Shown here: one piece after another, positions 51,446-59,853 of the stretch
Numbering within the stretch: position 1 is the stretch's first letter
How the letters are laid out: each line of letters starts with the position of its first letter
The notes under the pieces: model-generated
The model's database searches: none
What the model was told of the DNA's origin: nothing
Seen by the model: only the letters and a program-made list of their open reading frames with translations
Position numbers and translations under genes: made by a program
Origin: Sphingomonadales bacterium
Lineage (GTDB): Bacteria; Pseudomonadota; Alphaproteobacteria; Sphingomonadales; Sphingomonadaceae
Direction of reading: 5' to 3'
Assembly: GCA_027486415.1 (NCBI GenBank)
Contig: JAIXPC010000006.1
Coordinates: forward strand, 124,001 to 188,000
Length of the DNA: 64,000 nt

Positions 51446-51854
51446 TGCGATCACGTCGTCGGGCGACCGCGTCGGGAGCAATCCCGCCGAGGAAAGTCCG
51501 GGCTCCACGGAACGCGGTGCCGGGTAACGCCCGGCGGTTTCGGCCTCAGGGTCGGGATCAGGGACAGTGCCACAGAGAACAGACCGCCGATGGCGTCCTT
51601 CGGGGCGGACAGGCAAGGGTGAAACGGTGCGGCAAGAGCACACCGCGCGATGGGCAACCAGAGCGGCACGGCAAACCCCACCGGGAGCAAGACCGAATAG
51701 GGATGGCGCGCGAAGGCAACTTCGCAGGGCAGGAACCGGCCCAGTCATCCGGGTTGGTTGCTGGAGGCGGCGGGCAACCGCCGTCCGAGAGGAATGGTCG
51801 CCCAGGGGGTTTCGGCCCCTGGACAGAACCCGGCTTACAGACGTCGCTGATCGG
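51446..51854 (+). ncRNA. rnpB: RNase P RNA (class A)
   Basis: The conserved 5' core GAGGAAAGTCCGGGCTCC is at 51489-51506 and the 3' core ACAGAACCCGGCTTACAG at 51823-51840, as in the P4 and CR-V regions of bacterial RNase P RNA. The CR-V-type AGAGGAATGG is at 51788-51797. A P1-like pairing CGATCA (51448-51453) with TGATCG (51848-51853) closes the molecule, so the ends are approximate by a few bases. The RNA matures the 5' end of tRNAs. The -10-like GCTAGA (51433-51438) sits just upstream. It is about 410 nt long. Confidence 0.94.
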
Positions 51855-51884
51855 CTGCCCGCAACGCGCAAGCGTTGCGGGCAG
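51855..51884 (+). terminator. Stem-loop directly after rnpB
   Basis: CTGCCCGCAACGC (51855-51867) and GCGTTGCGGGCAG (51872-51884) are a perfect 13-base stem with a GCAA loop. It touches the 3' end of rnpB. The following bases are ACCTGCCTTGATT, without a U tract, so it may act as a weak terminator or protect the 3' end. Confidence 0.65.
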
Positions 51885-51917
51885 ACCTGCCTTGATTCAG
51901 TGCTGTTTGGCGATTTT

Positions 51918-52018
51918 TGTCATGCTGGCGAAGGCCAGCATCCATCGTTCAGGCATCGCCCCTTCACGGCCAAATGGCGCGATCCCGGCAGTGGATGCTG
52001 GCCTTCGCCAGCATGACA
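51918..52018. repeat. Nested 27-base inverted repeat (REP-like element)
   Basis: The left arm (51918-51944, starting TGTCATGCTGGCGAAGG) and the right arm (51992-52018, ending CCAGCATGACA) are perfect 27-base complements with a 47-base spacer. Each arm is also a hairpin: ATGCTGGC, GAAG, GCCAGCAT. It fills the gap between rnpB and the TPR/oxygenase gene. Short GC-rich repeats of this kind are common in sphingomonad genomes as dispersed elements; the copy number cannot be seen here. Confidence 0.75.
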
Positions 52019-52036
52019 ACGCCTGGGTATGCCCCC

Positions 52037-53830
52037 TTACACCGGCAGCGCGTCAAACGCCGCCGTCAGCCGCGCCTCATCGCTCTGGAACGGCACCGTC
52101 CCGTGCCAGGCATAGCTTGGGAAGATCGCCAGCCGCCCCGCCACCGGCGTCACCACCCGGCGCGGTTCCAGCGTCAGGCCCAGCCCGGCATCGGGCACCC
52201 CGAATGTCAGCGTTCCGGCATCGCCATCCACGCCCACTTCCGGCGGCAGGGCCACATAGAAAGCCGAGCTGAGCCAGCCCTGCGGGTGAATGTGGTTGAC
52301 GTGGAAGCCCTGTCCCCTGAGCCGCACCGACCAGCTGCCAGCCATCACCACCTTGCCGGTCAGCCGCCCGAGGAAGGGGTGGCCTGGCTGATGCGACAGC
52401 CCGGCAAGGCACCCCTCCACCGTTGCCTTCAGCGCATCGCGAAAGGCGATCAGCACCGGATCGGTGGTGGCAAACAGCTCGCCGCGCGTCTGGGTGCCGC
52501 CGCGCAGCGTCTGTTCGGGCGGGGCGTTCAGCATCACGTGCCGGGCCTCCAGCACCGCCTTCAGGTCGGCCAGGAACCCCTCCCGGCTTGCCCAGCCCTT
52601 GGCCACCACCAGATCGCCGGTCATCACCAGCCGGCTGTAATCGATCAGCCAATCCTCGCGCGCGTCGTTCTTCAGCCGCCAGATGATGGTGAGCAGCCCC
52701 CACGCCGTCTGTTCCAGCGGGATCATGCGCGAGGCGGTCAGCGCCGCCGTTTCCGCCTCGGCCAGTTCGCCCAGGCGCAGCGCGGCCCACGCCCGGTGAT
52801 TGGCAAAGGCCGCCTCCCCGGCAAAGCGCGCCTGCTCGGCCCGCGCCTCGGCCAGTGTCTCGTCAAAGCGGCCCAGCAGCCGCAGCGCCGTCAGCCGCGC
52901 CAGCCGCCAGTCCGGCGCCAGGCCAAAGCGGCCTTCGGCCTGCGTCGCCCAGTCCAGCAAGGTCGCGCCGTCGCCGGCACCGCGCGCCGCAGCCAGCGCC
53001 GCCCGCCACACCTCTGCCGGCGCGTCCCCCGCCAGCGCCGCGCGATAGCCATCCAGCGCGCTCGTCGCCTGCCCCAGTTGCGGCAGCAGAAAGGCAAGCG
53101 ATGTCAGCGCCTCCACCTGCCCCGGCCAGCGCTCAGCAACGGCGCCATAGGCCGCCACCGCCTCCTCCATCCGCCCGGCATCGGCAAGCAGATCGGCCCG
53201 CGTCGTTGCCAGCGCCGGATCATCCGCTGCCCCCAGCGCCGCCAGCGCGGCGGTGAAATCGCCCTGCTGGCCCAACGCCTTGGCCAGACGCACCAGCGCC
53301 TGCACGTCGCCCGGTGCCTGCTGCACGGCGCGGGCCAGCGCCGCCCGCGCCCGTGGTGCATCGCCCTGCGCCTGCGCCAGCGCGCCGGCCGCCGCCAGCA
53401 CGCGCGGGCTGTCGGGGCTGAGCGCCTGCGCCTTGCCCAGCGCCACTGCGGCGGCATCCAGCTCGCCCCGCGCCTGCCGCAACAGGGCAAGGTTCAGCCA
53501 CGCCTCGCCATGCCGGGGATCGGCGGCAACCGCGCGCTCCAGCGCCGCCAGCGCCTCGCCCGCGCGGCCCAGCCGCTGCAGCATCAGCGCGAAACTGTTC
53601 CAGTATCCGGCGTTGCCCGGCGCCTTGGCAATCGCGGCGGCTAACAATTGCTCGGCATCGCCCGACCGCCCCAGCCCGTCGCTGGCCAGGGCGGCCAGAT
53701 ACAGCGCATCCGGGTGCTGCTGCCCGGCCGCCGACAGGCGCGCCAGCGTGCCGCCCGCCTCGCGCGGCTGGCCGGCGCGCAGGAACTGCAATGCCTGCTG
53801 CAACAGGCCCATGTCGGCGGCGGTGATCAT
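52037..53830 (-). CDS. TPR protein with C-terminal 2OG-Fe(II) oxygenase domain
   Basis: A 597-residue protein. Residues 1-400 are TPR-like helical repeats (LAAAIAKAPGNAGYWNSFAL, AVAADPRHGEAWLNLALLRQ, KAQALSPDSPRVLAAAG). Residues about 420-597 fit the putative 2OG-Fe(II) oxygenase family (PF13759): MAGSWSVRLRGQGFHVNHIH, PQGWLSSAFYVALP and RLAIFPSYAWHGTVPFQSDE. I see two probable iron His (HIH and WHG), but the Asp ligand is not obvious. A substrate is unknown; such proteins may modify proteins or small peptides. The start MITAADMGLL overlaps the recG stop by four bases. Confidence 0.82.
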   Translation of the reverse strand: MITAADMGLLQQALQFLRAGQPREAGGTLARLSAAGQQHPDALYLAALASDGLGRSGDAEQLLAAAIAKAPGNAGYWNSFALMLQRLGRAGEALAALERAVAADPRHGEAWLNLALLRQARGELDAAAVALGKAQALSPDSPRVLAAAGALAQAQGDAPRARAALARAVQQAPGDVQALVRLAKALGQQGDFTAALAALGAADDPALATTRADLLADAGRMEEAVAAYGAVAERWPGQVEALTSLAFLLPQLGQATSALDGYRAALAGDAPAEVWRAALAAARGAGDGATLLDWATQAEGRFGLAPDWRLARLTALRLLGRFDETLAEARAEQARFAGEAAFANHRAWAALRLGELAEAETAALTASRMIPLEQTAWGLLTIIWRLKNDAREDWLIDYSRLVMTGDLVVAKGWASREGFLADLKAVLEARHVMLNAPPEQTLRGGTQTRGELFATTDPVLIAFRDALKATVEGCLAGLSHQPGHPFLGRLTGKVVMAGSWSVRLRGQGFHVNHIHPQGWLSSAFYVALPPEVGVDGDAGTLTFGVPDAGLGLTLEPRRVVTPVAGRLAIFPSYAWHGTVPFQSDEARLTAAFDALPV

Positions 53831-55884
53831 CCCGATCGCAGCAATGCCACACCGGCATCCCGTTCGAACAGATAGAGCAGCACGCGCGCCGCCTGCCCCC
53901 GCGCACCGTCCAGCCCGCCATCGCGATCGATCAGCAGGCGGGCATCGTCGCGGGCCATGGCCACGAACGTCTGCACGCGTTCGGGATCGGCAAAGCGGAA
54001 CGCCTCCTCTCCCGATTGCCGCGTGCCCAATATCTCGCCCGAACCGCGCAGCTTCAGATCCTCCTCGGCAATGCGAAAGCCATCGTTCGTCTCGCGCATC
54101 AGCTTCAGCCGGCTGCGCGCGGTTTCCGACAGTTCGTCGCCGCGCAGCAGCAGGCACACGCTGTGGCCGCTGCCGCGCCCGACCCGCCCGCGCAACTGGT
54201 GGAGCTGCGCGAGGCCGAACCGCTCCGCCGCCTCGATGATCATCAGCGTGGCGTTGGGCACGTCCACCCCCACCTCGATCACCGTCGTCGCCACCAGCAC
54301 GGCCAGCCGCCCGGCGGCGAATTCGGCCATCACCGCGTCCTTGTCCGGCGCCTTCATCTTGCCGTGAACAAGGCCGACCTTGTCCGCGCCCAGCCGCACT
54401 TTCAGGAACGCCGCGCGGGTGGTCGCCGCAGCCTCATCCTCATCCTCGGTGCCGTCGACCAGCGGGCACACCCAATAGGCCTGGCCGCCATTTTCGACAT
54501 GGCGGGCGAGGCCGGCAATCACGTCCTCCACGCGGGCCTGCGCCGTCACCCGCGTCTCGATCGGTTGCCGGCCGGGCGGGCGCTCGTCGATCTGGCTCTG
54601 GTCCATTTCACCGAACCGGGTCAGCGCCAGGCTGCGCGGGATGGGCGTTGCCGTCATCGCCAGCACGTGCGGCGGCACGCGACCCTTCTGGGCCAGCATC
54701 AGCCGCTGGGCGACGCCAAAGCGATGCTGCTCGTCCACCACGACCAGTCCGAGATCGTGATAGGTCACCGCGTCCTGGAAGATCGCGTGGGTGCCGACCA
54801 GGATGTCGATCCGCCCCTCGGCCAGATCGGCCAGCAGCGCCTCGCGGGCCTTGCCCTTGTCGCGCCCGGTCAGCAACTCGATGCGAACGGGCAGCCCCGC
54901 GGCCATCTTCGTCAGCGTGGCGTGATGCTGGCGCGCCAATATCTCCGTCGGGGCCAGCAGGGCGGCCTGTGTTCCCGCCTCCACCGCCGTCAGCATGGCG
55001 ATCAGGCCGACCAGCGTCTTGCCCGATCCCACGTCGCCTTGCAGCAGCCGCAGCATCGGCTGGTTCTGCGCCATGTCGCCGGTGATTTCGCCGATCACCC
55101 GGGTCTGCGCCGCGGTCAGCGCCCACGGCAGCCCGGCGCGCAGGGGATCGACCAATCGCCCATCCCCCGCCAGCGCCCGCCCGCGCCGCGCCCGCGTGTC
55201 CATCCGCACCAGCAGCAGCGCCAGCTGGTTGGCCAGCAGTTCGTCATAGGCCAGCCGGTCGCGGCCCCCTTCGCAGCGATGCGCCGCCTTCAGTGCCTCG
55301 GCAAAGCCCGGCCAGTCGTATTTCGCCAGCACGCTCGGCTCGATCCATTCCGCCAGCGTCGGCACCCGCGCCAGCGCCTCGGTCACCAGCTGGGTCATGC
55401 GGCGGTTGGTGACGCCTTCGGTCAGCGGATAGACGGGTTCGCGCAAGGGGGGCGGCGCTGCGCCGTCCATCGCCATCACCTCAGGGTGGGCGATCTGCAG
55501 TTTCTGGCCATACCGGTCGAGCTTGCCGACGATACGCTTTTCCACCCCGATCGGCAGCTTGGTCTGCGCCCAGGTCGCGCTCTGGCCAAAGAACGTCAGG
55601 TCCACCCACTGGCCACCGCGATCGACTGCGGCCACCCGCAAGGGGCTGCGCGGCCCGCCACGATCATGGCGCGCGGGCGTCAATGGCACCACGATCGGCC
55701 GGCCCACCATCGTCTCGTCGACGCGATCCAAGGCCAGCCGATCGATCACCATCGTCGGCAGGTGAAAGGCCAGATCCACGGCGCGTTCGATCTTCAGTCG
55801 CGCCAATTGCCGCACCTGCGCCGAACCGACACCCTTCAGTGCGGCAACTTCGGCGAACAGGGGGTTGAGGATGGCCGGGCGCAT
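53827..55884 (-). CDS. recG: ATP-dependent DNA helicase RecG
   Basis: A 685-residue RecG, near the usual 690. It has an N-terminal wedge/OB domain (VPLTPARHDRGGPRSPLRVAA), Walker A LLQGDVGSGKTLVGLIAML, the DEAH-like VVVDEQHRFGVAQRLML, TATPIPRSLALTRFGEMDQS, ATTVIEVGVDVPNATLMIIE and QLHQLRGRVGRGS. It reverses stalled forks and processes branched DNA. The start at MRPAILNPLFAEVAALKGVG was chosen because the upstream frame is antisense to sdhE. It is divergent from sdhE-mfd. Confidence 0.96.
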   Translation of the reverse strand: MRPAILNPLFAEVAALKGVGSAQVRQLARLKIERAVDLAFHLPTMVIDRLALDRVDETMVGRPIVVPLTPARHDRGGPRSPLRVAAVDRGGQWVDLTFFGQSATWAQTKLPIGVEKRIVGKLDRYGQKLQIAHPEVMAMDGAAPPPLREPVYPLTEGVTNRRMTQLVTEALARVPTLAEWIEPSVLAKYDWPGFAEALKAAHRCEGGRDRLAYDELLANQLALLLVRMDTRARRGRALAGDGRLVDPLRAGLPWALTAAQTRVIGEITGDMAQNQPMLRLLQGDVGSGKTLVGLIAMLTAVEAGTQAALLAPTEILARQHHATLTKMAAGLPVRIELLTGRDKGKAREALLADLAEGRIDILVGTHAIFQDAVTYHDLGLVVVDEQHRFGVAQRLMLAQKGRVPPHVLAMTATPIPRSLALTRFGEMDQSQIDERPPGRQPIETRVTAQARVEDVIAGLARHVENGGQAYWVCPLVDGTEDEDEAAATTRAAFLKVRLGADKVGLVHGKMKAPDKDAVMAEFAAGRLAVLVATTVIEVGVDVPNATLMIIEAAERFGLAQLHQLRGRVGRGSGHSVCLLLRGDELSETARSRLKLMRETNDGFRIAEEDLKLRGSGEILGTRQSGEEAFRFADPERVQTFVAMARDDARLLIDRDGGLDGARGQAARVLLYLFERDAGVALLRSG

Positions 55885-55960
55885 GTTATGGCCGGTGTGA
55901 TAGCACCGCGCCGGCATTTTGAAACGCCCGCGCGGCATTTCTGCTTTGAAGGGCAGTCGC

Positions 55961-56248
55961 GTGAACGACAACGAGAGCATTGATCCGATGGAGCTGCGGT
56001 TCCGCAAGGCGAAATATCGCGCCGGGCACCGCGGCACCAAGGAAGCCGACCTGGTGGTGGGCGGTTTCTTCGACGCGCACCATGCCAGCTGGGGCGAGGC
56101 CGAACTGGCCTGGTTCGAGATCCTGCTGGACGAACAGGATGTCGACATCCTCGCGTGGGCGTTCGGCACCAAGGAGGTGCCGGCGCATCTGGATGGCGCG
56201 TTGATCCAGGCGCTGAAGAAACTCGACTATGTGCAAGTGTTGAAATGA
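55961..56248 (+). CDS. sdhE: FAD assembly factor SdhE
   Basis: A 95-residue protein starting at GTG 55961: VNDNESIDPMELRFRKAKYR. The flavinylation motif RGTKE (AGHRGTKEADLVVGGFF) and the later AELAWFEILLDEQDVDILAW match SdhE/Sdh5. It helps attach FAD to succinate dehydrogenase. GAAGGG is the ribosome site. The stop overlaps the mfd start by four bases. The order recG, sdhE, mfd is common in alphaproteobacteria, from memory. Confidence 0.92.
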   Translation: MNDNESIDPMELRFRKAKYRAGHRGTKEADLVVGGFFDAHHASWGEAELAWFEILLDEQDVDILAWAFGTKEVPAHLDGALIQALKKLDYVQVLK

Positions 56249-59200
56249 TCGACCTGCCGCGTTTCGTCGAAGCCCGGCGTCCGGTGACGCTGGCGCGCTG
56301 TGCTGCCGGCTATCTGCCGTGGTTGATGGCCGACGTCGCGCGGGCGGCACGCGGTCGGGCCTGGTTCATCGCCGCCGACGAGGCGCAAGCCCGCAGCCTT
56401 GCCGAAGCTGCCGCCTATTTTGCCCCCGAAATCGGCATCACCATGCTGCCGGCGTGGGATTGCCTGCCTTATGACCGCGCCTCCCCGTCGCTGAAGTGCG
56501 CCGCCGAACGCGTGGCGGCGCTGGCGGCGCTGGCCGAACCGCCCAAGGGCGCCCAGCTGGTCGTGACAACGGTCAACGCGATCACCCAGCGCTGTGTGCC
56601 GGCCGGCCGCATTGCCAGCCTGTCGGCGCGGCTGAAGCCCGGCAGCCGCATCGATCGCGACGCGCTGGCCCTGAAGCTGGCGGCAAACGGTTTCGTGCGC
56701 GTCGATACGGTGGTGGAGCCGGGCGAATATGCCCTGCGCGGCGGCCTGGTGGACGTGATGCCATCGGGCGAAGAGTTCGCACTGCGACTGGACTTCTTCG
56801 GCGACGAGATTGAATCCATTCGGCGTTTCGATCCCGCCACCCAGCGCAGCCTTGGCCCGGCCGAGGGTTTCGAACTGCTGCCGGTGTCGGAAGTGCTGCT
56901 TGATCCTGACCGCATCCGCGCCTTCCGTTCCGGCTGGCTCGACAGATTCGGCGCGACCGCGACCGCCGATCCGCTTTACGAGGCGGTCAGCGATGGCCGG
57001 CGGCTGGCGGGCATGGAGCATTGGCTGCCGCTGTTCGAGCCTGATCTGGTCACCCTGTTCGACTGGCTGGGCACCGATGACGTGGTGGTGCGCGATGGCG
57101 GGGCCGACAAGGCCGCTGCCGACCGCTTTGATGCCATCAGCGATTATCACGACAATCGCGTTGCGGCGCTCAGCCAGAAAAAGGGCAGCTACCGCCCGCT
57201 CGCCACCAACGCGCTCTACCTGTCGCGGGAGGAGTGGGCGGAACGGCTCGCCGCCCACGCCGTCCACGCCACGTCGCCTCACGCCGTGCCATCCGGCACG
57301 CTGTTCGCCATCGATTGCGATGCGGTGCCGGCTCGCGATTTCGCCCCCGAACGCGTCGCGCAGGCCAATGGCGGCGCGCCGGTCTACACCGCGATCAAGG
57401 CCCATATCGAGGCACGACGTGATGCCGGCGACCGCGTCATCCTCGCCAGCTATTCCGGCGGTGCGCGCGAACGGCTGCGCGGACTGCTGGATGATGAAGG
57501 CGTGACCCGCATCGTCACTGCCGATCATTGGCAGGAGGTGCAGGGCCTCGCCGCGGCGGGCCAGATCGTGCTCACCGTGCTGCCGCTCGATCATGGCTTC
57601 ACGCGGCAAGATCCGCGCGGAGCCATGACGCTGCTGACCGAGCAGGACATGCTGGGCGACCGGCTGGTCAGGAAGGCCCGTTCGGCACGCAAGGCCGATG
57701 CCTTCATGGCCGAACTGGCGATGCTGACGCCGGGCGATCTCATTGTCCACCGCGATCATGGCATCGGCCGCTATGACGGGCTGACCGCCATCGAGATCGG
57801 CGGCAAGCCACACGACTGCGTGGCGCTGACCTACGACGGCGGCGACAAGCTCTATGTTCCGGTCGAGAATATCGACGTGCTCAGCCGCTATGGCAGCGAC
57901 AGCGAGGGCGTCGGCCTCGACAAGCTGGGCGGCGTCGCCTGGAGCACGCGCAAGGCGAGGATGAAGAACCGCATCCGCGAGATCGCGGGTGAACTTCTGG
58001 CCACCGCCGCCGCCCGCGCCCTGCGCGAAGGCGAACCGGTCAGCATCGACAGCCACGGCATGGCCGCCTTTGTCGACCGCTTCCCCTATGCCGAGACCGA
58101 CGACCAGCTGAAGGCCATCGGCGACGTGGTGGACGATCTCACCTCGGGCCGGCCGATGGACCGGCTGGTCTGCGGCGATGTCGGCTTCGGCAAGACCGAG
58201 GTTGCGCTGCGTGCCGCCTATGCCGCCGCCCTGTCGGGGATGCAGGTTGCCGTCGTCTGCCCGACCACCCTGCTCGCCCGCCAGCATTTCCAGAACTTCA
58301 AGGAGCGTTTCACAGGCCTGCCCGTCGAAGTCCGCCACCTCTCCCGCCTGGTCACCGCGGCCGACGCCAAGGCGGCGCGCGACGGGCTTGCCGATGGCAC
58401 GGTCGACATCATCGTCGGCACCCACGCCATCCTGGCCAAGGCGGTCGAATTCAAGCGCCTCGGCCTCGTCATCGTCGACGAGGAACAGCGCTTCGGCGTC
58501 GTCCACAAGGAACGGCTGAAGGCGCTGAAGGCCGATGTCCACGTGCTGACGCTCACCGCCACGCCGATCCCGCGCACGTTGCAGATGGCGCTGACGGGGC
58601 TGCGCGAAATGTCGGTCATCGCCACCCCGCCGGTCGATCGCCTTGCCGTCAGAACCTATGTCATGCCGTTCGACGAGGTGGTGATCCGCGAGGCGCTGCT
58701 GCGCGAACATTATCGCGGTGGCCAGAGCTTCTTCGTGGTGCCGCGCATCGCCGATCTGGCCGATATCGAGGCGTTCCTGCGCGAGCAGGTGCCGGAGGTG
58801 AAGCCGATCACCGCCCACGGCCAGATGGCGCCATCGGAAGTCGAAGAGCGCATGAGCGCCTTCTATGACAAGCGTTACGACGTGCTGCTGTCGACCACCA
58901 TCATCGAAAGTGGCCTCGATATTCCCTCAGCGAATACACTCATTGTCCACCGCGCCGATCGCTTCGGCCTTGCCCAGCTCTACCAGATCCGCGGGCGTGT
59001 CGGTCGCGGCAAGACGCGGGCCTATGCCTATCTCACCACTGCCAGCAGCCAGTCGATCACCGAAGGCGCCGAAAAACGCCTGCAGGTGCTGAGCCAATTG
59101 GACACGCTCGGCGCCGGCTTCCAGCTCGCCAGCCACGATCTGGATCAGCGTGGCGCCGGCAATCTGTTGGGTGACGAACAGTCGGGCCACATCAAGGAGA

Positions 59201-59850
59201 TCGGCTTCGAACTCTACCAGTCGATGCTGGAGGAGGCGATCCTGGAGGCCAAGGCCGAAGCCGCGGGCATGAAGCCGCCGGCCGAAGCCTTCTCGCCCCA
59301 GATCACCGCCGAAGTCCCGATCCTGATCCCCGAACCCTATGTGCCGGATCTCAACGTCCGCATGGCGCTCTATCGCCGCCTGAACGAGATCGACGGGCGC
59401 GCCGCCATCGACGGGCTGGCCGCCGAGATCATCGACCGCTTTGGCCCGCTGCCGGTGGAGGTGGAAAACCTGCTGGCCGTCATCGAGATCAAGCAGGCCT
59501 GCATCAGCGCCGGCGTGGCCAAGCTGGAAGCCGGGCGCAAGGGCGGGCTGGTCACCTTCCAGAACGACCGTTTCGCCAATCCGCAGGGCCTGATGGACTA
59601 TATCGAGCGGCTGGGCGCCCGCGCCAAGCTGCGGCCCGACCACAAATTGTTCATCGCGGCCGACTGGGGCGACGACAAGGCGCGGTTGAAGGGTGCCCTT
59701 GCCGTCGCCTCGGCATTGGCCAAGCTGGCAGGCGGGGCCAAGGTGAAACCCGCCGCCAAGCCCGAGGGCCAGCCACTGCCACCCAGGCCGCCGGCGCCGA
59801 AAGCCCCGGCCCGCCCGGCGGTGTTCAAATCGAAATTTGGCCGGCGGTAA
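56245..59850 (+). CDS. mfd: Transcription-repair coupling factor
   Basis: A 1201-residue Mfd. UvrB-homology domains fill residues 1-470 (AWDCLPYDRASPSLKCAAER, EPGEYALRGGLVDVMPSG, LRLDFFGDEIESIRRFDP). The RNA polymerase-interaction domain begins GDLIVHRDHGIGRYDGL. The RecG-like translocase has Walker A CGDVGFGKTEVALRAA, VIVDEEQRFGVVHKERLK, TATPIPRTLQMALTGLR and QLYQIRGRVGRGK. A TRCF tail follows, then a Pro/Ala/Lys-rich extension (about 1165-1201). It removes stalled RNA polymerase and recruits UvrA. ATGA couples it to sdhE. Confidence 0.97.
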   Translation: MIDLPRFVEARRPVTLARCAAGYLPWLMADVARAARGRAWFIAADEAQARSLAEAAAYFAPEIGITMLPAWDCLPYDRASPSLKCAAERVAALAALAEPPKGAQLVVTTVNAITQRCVPAGRIASLSARLKPGSRIDRDALALKLAANGFVRVDTVVEPGEYALRGGLVDVMPSGEEFALRLDFFGDEIESIRRFDPATQRSLGPAEGFELLPVSEVLLDPDRIRAFRSGWLDRFGATATADPLYEAVSDGRRLAGMEHWLPLFEPDLVTLFDWLGTDDVVVRDGGADKAAADRFDAISDYHDNRVAALSQKKGSYRPLATNALYLSREEWAERLAAHAVHATSPHAVPSGTLFAIDCDAVPARDFAPERVAQANGGAPVYTAIKAHIEARRDAGDRVILASYSGGARERLRGLLDDEGVTRIVTADHWQEVQGLAAAGQIVLTVLPLDHGFTRQDPRGAMTLLTEQDMLGDRLVRKARSARKADAFMAELAMLTPGDLIVHRDHGIGRYDGLTAIEIGGKPHDCVALTYDGGDKLYVPVENIDVLSRYGSDSEGVGLDKLGGVAWSTRKARMKNRIREIAGELLATAAARALREGEPVSIDSHGMAAFVDRFPYAETDDQLKAIGDVVDDLTSGRPMDRLVCGDVGFGKTEVALRAAYAAALSGMQVAVVCPTTLLARQHFQNFKERFTGLPVEVRHLSRLVTAADAKAARDGLADGTVDIIVGTHAILAKAVEFKRLGLVIVDEEQRFGVVHKERLKALKADVHVLTLTATPIPRTLQMALTGLREMSVIATPPVDRLAVRTYVMPFDEVVIREALLREHYRGGQSFFVVPRIADLADIEAFLREQVPEVKPITAHGQMAPSEVEERMSAFYDKRYDVLLSTTIIESGLDIPSANTLIVHRADRFGLAQLYQIRGRVGRGKTRAYAYLTTASSQSITEGAEKRLQVLSQLDTLGAGFQLASHDLDQRGAGNLLGDEQSGHIKEIGFELYQSMLEEAILEAKAEAAGMKPPAEAFSPQITAEVPILIPEPYVPDLNVRMALYRRLNEIDGRAAIDGLAAEIIDRFGPLPVEVENLLAVIEIKQACISAGVAKLEAGRKGGLVTFQNDRFANPQGLMDYIERLGARAKLRPDHKLFIAADWGDDKARLKGALAVASALAKLAGGAKVKPAAKPEGQPLPPRPPAPKAPARPAVFKSKFGRR

Positions 59851-59853
59851 GGC

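Noticed and set aside
51418..53644. Plus-strand open frames across rnpB and the TPR/oxygenase gene
   Set aside because: The first overlaps RNase P RNA and the second is antisense to TPR repeats.
56227..58818. 863-residue open frame antisense to mfd
   Set aside because: Shadow of mfd.
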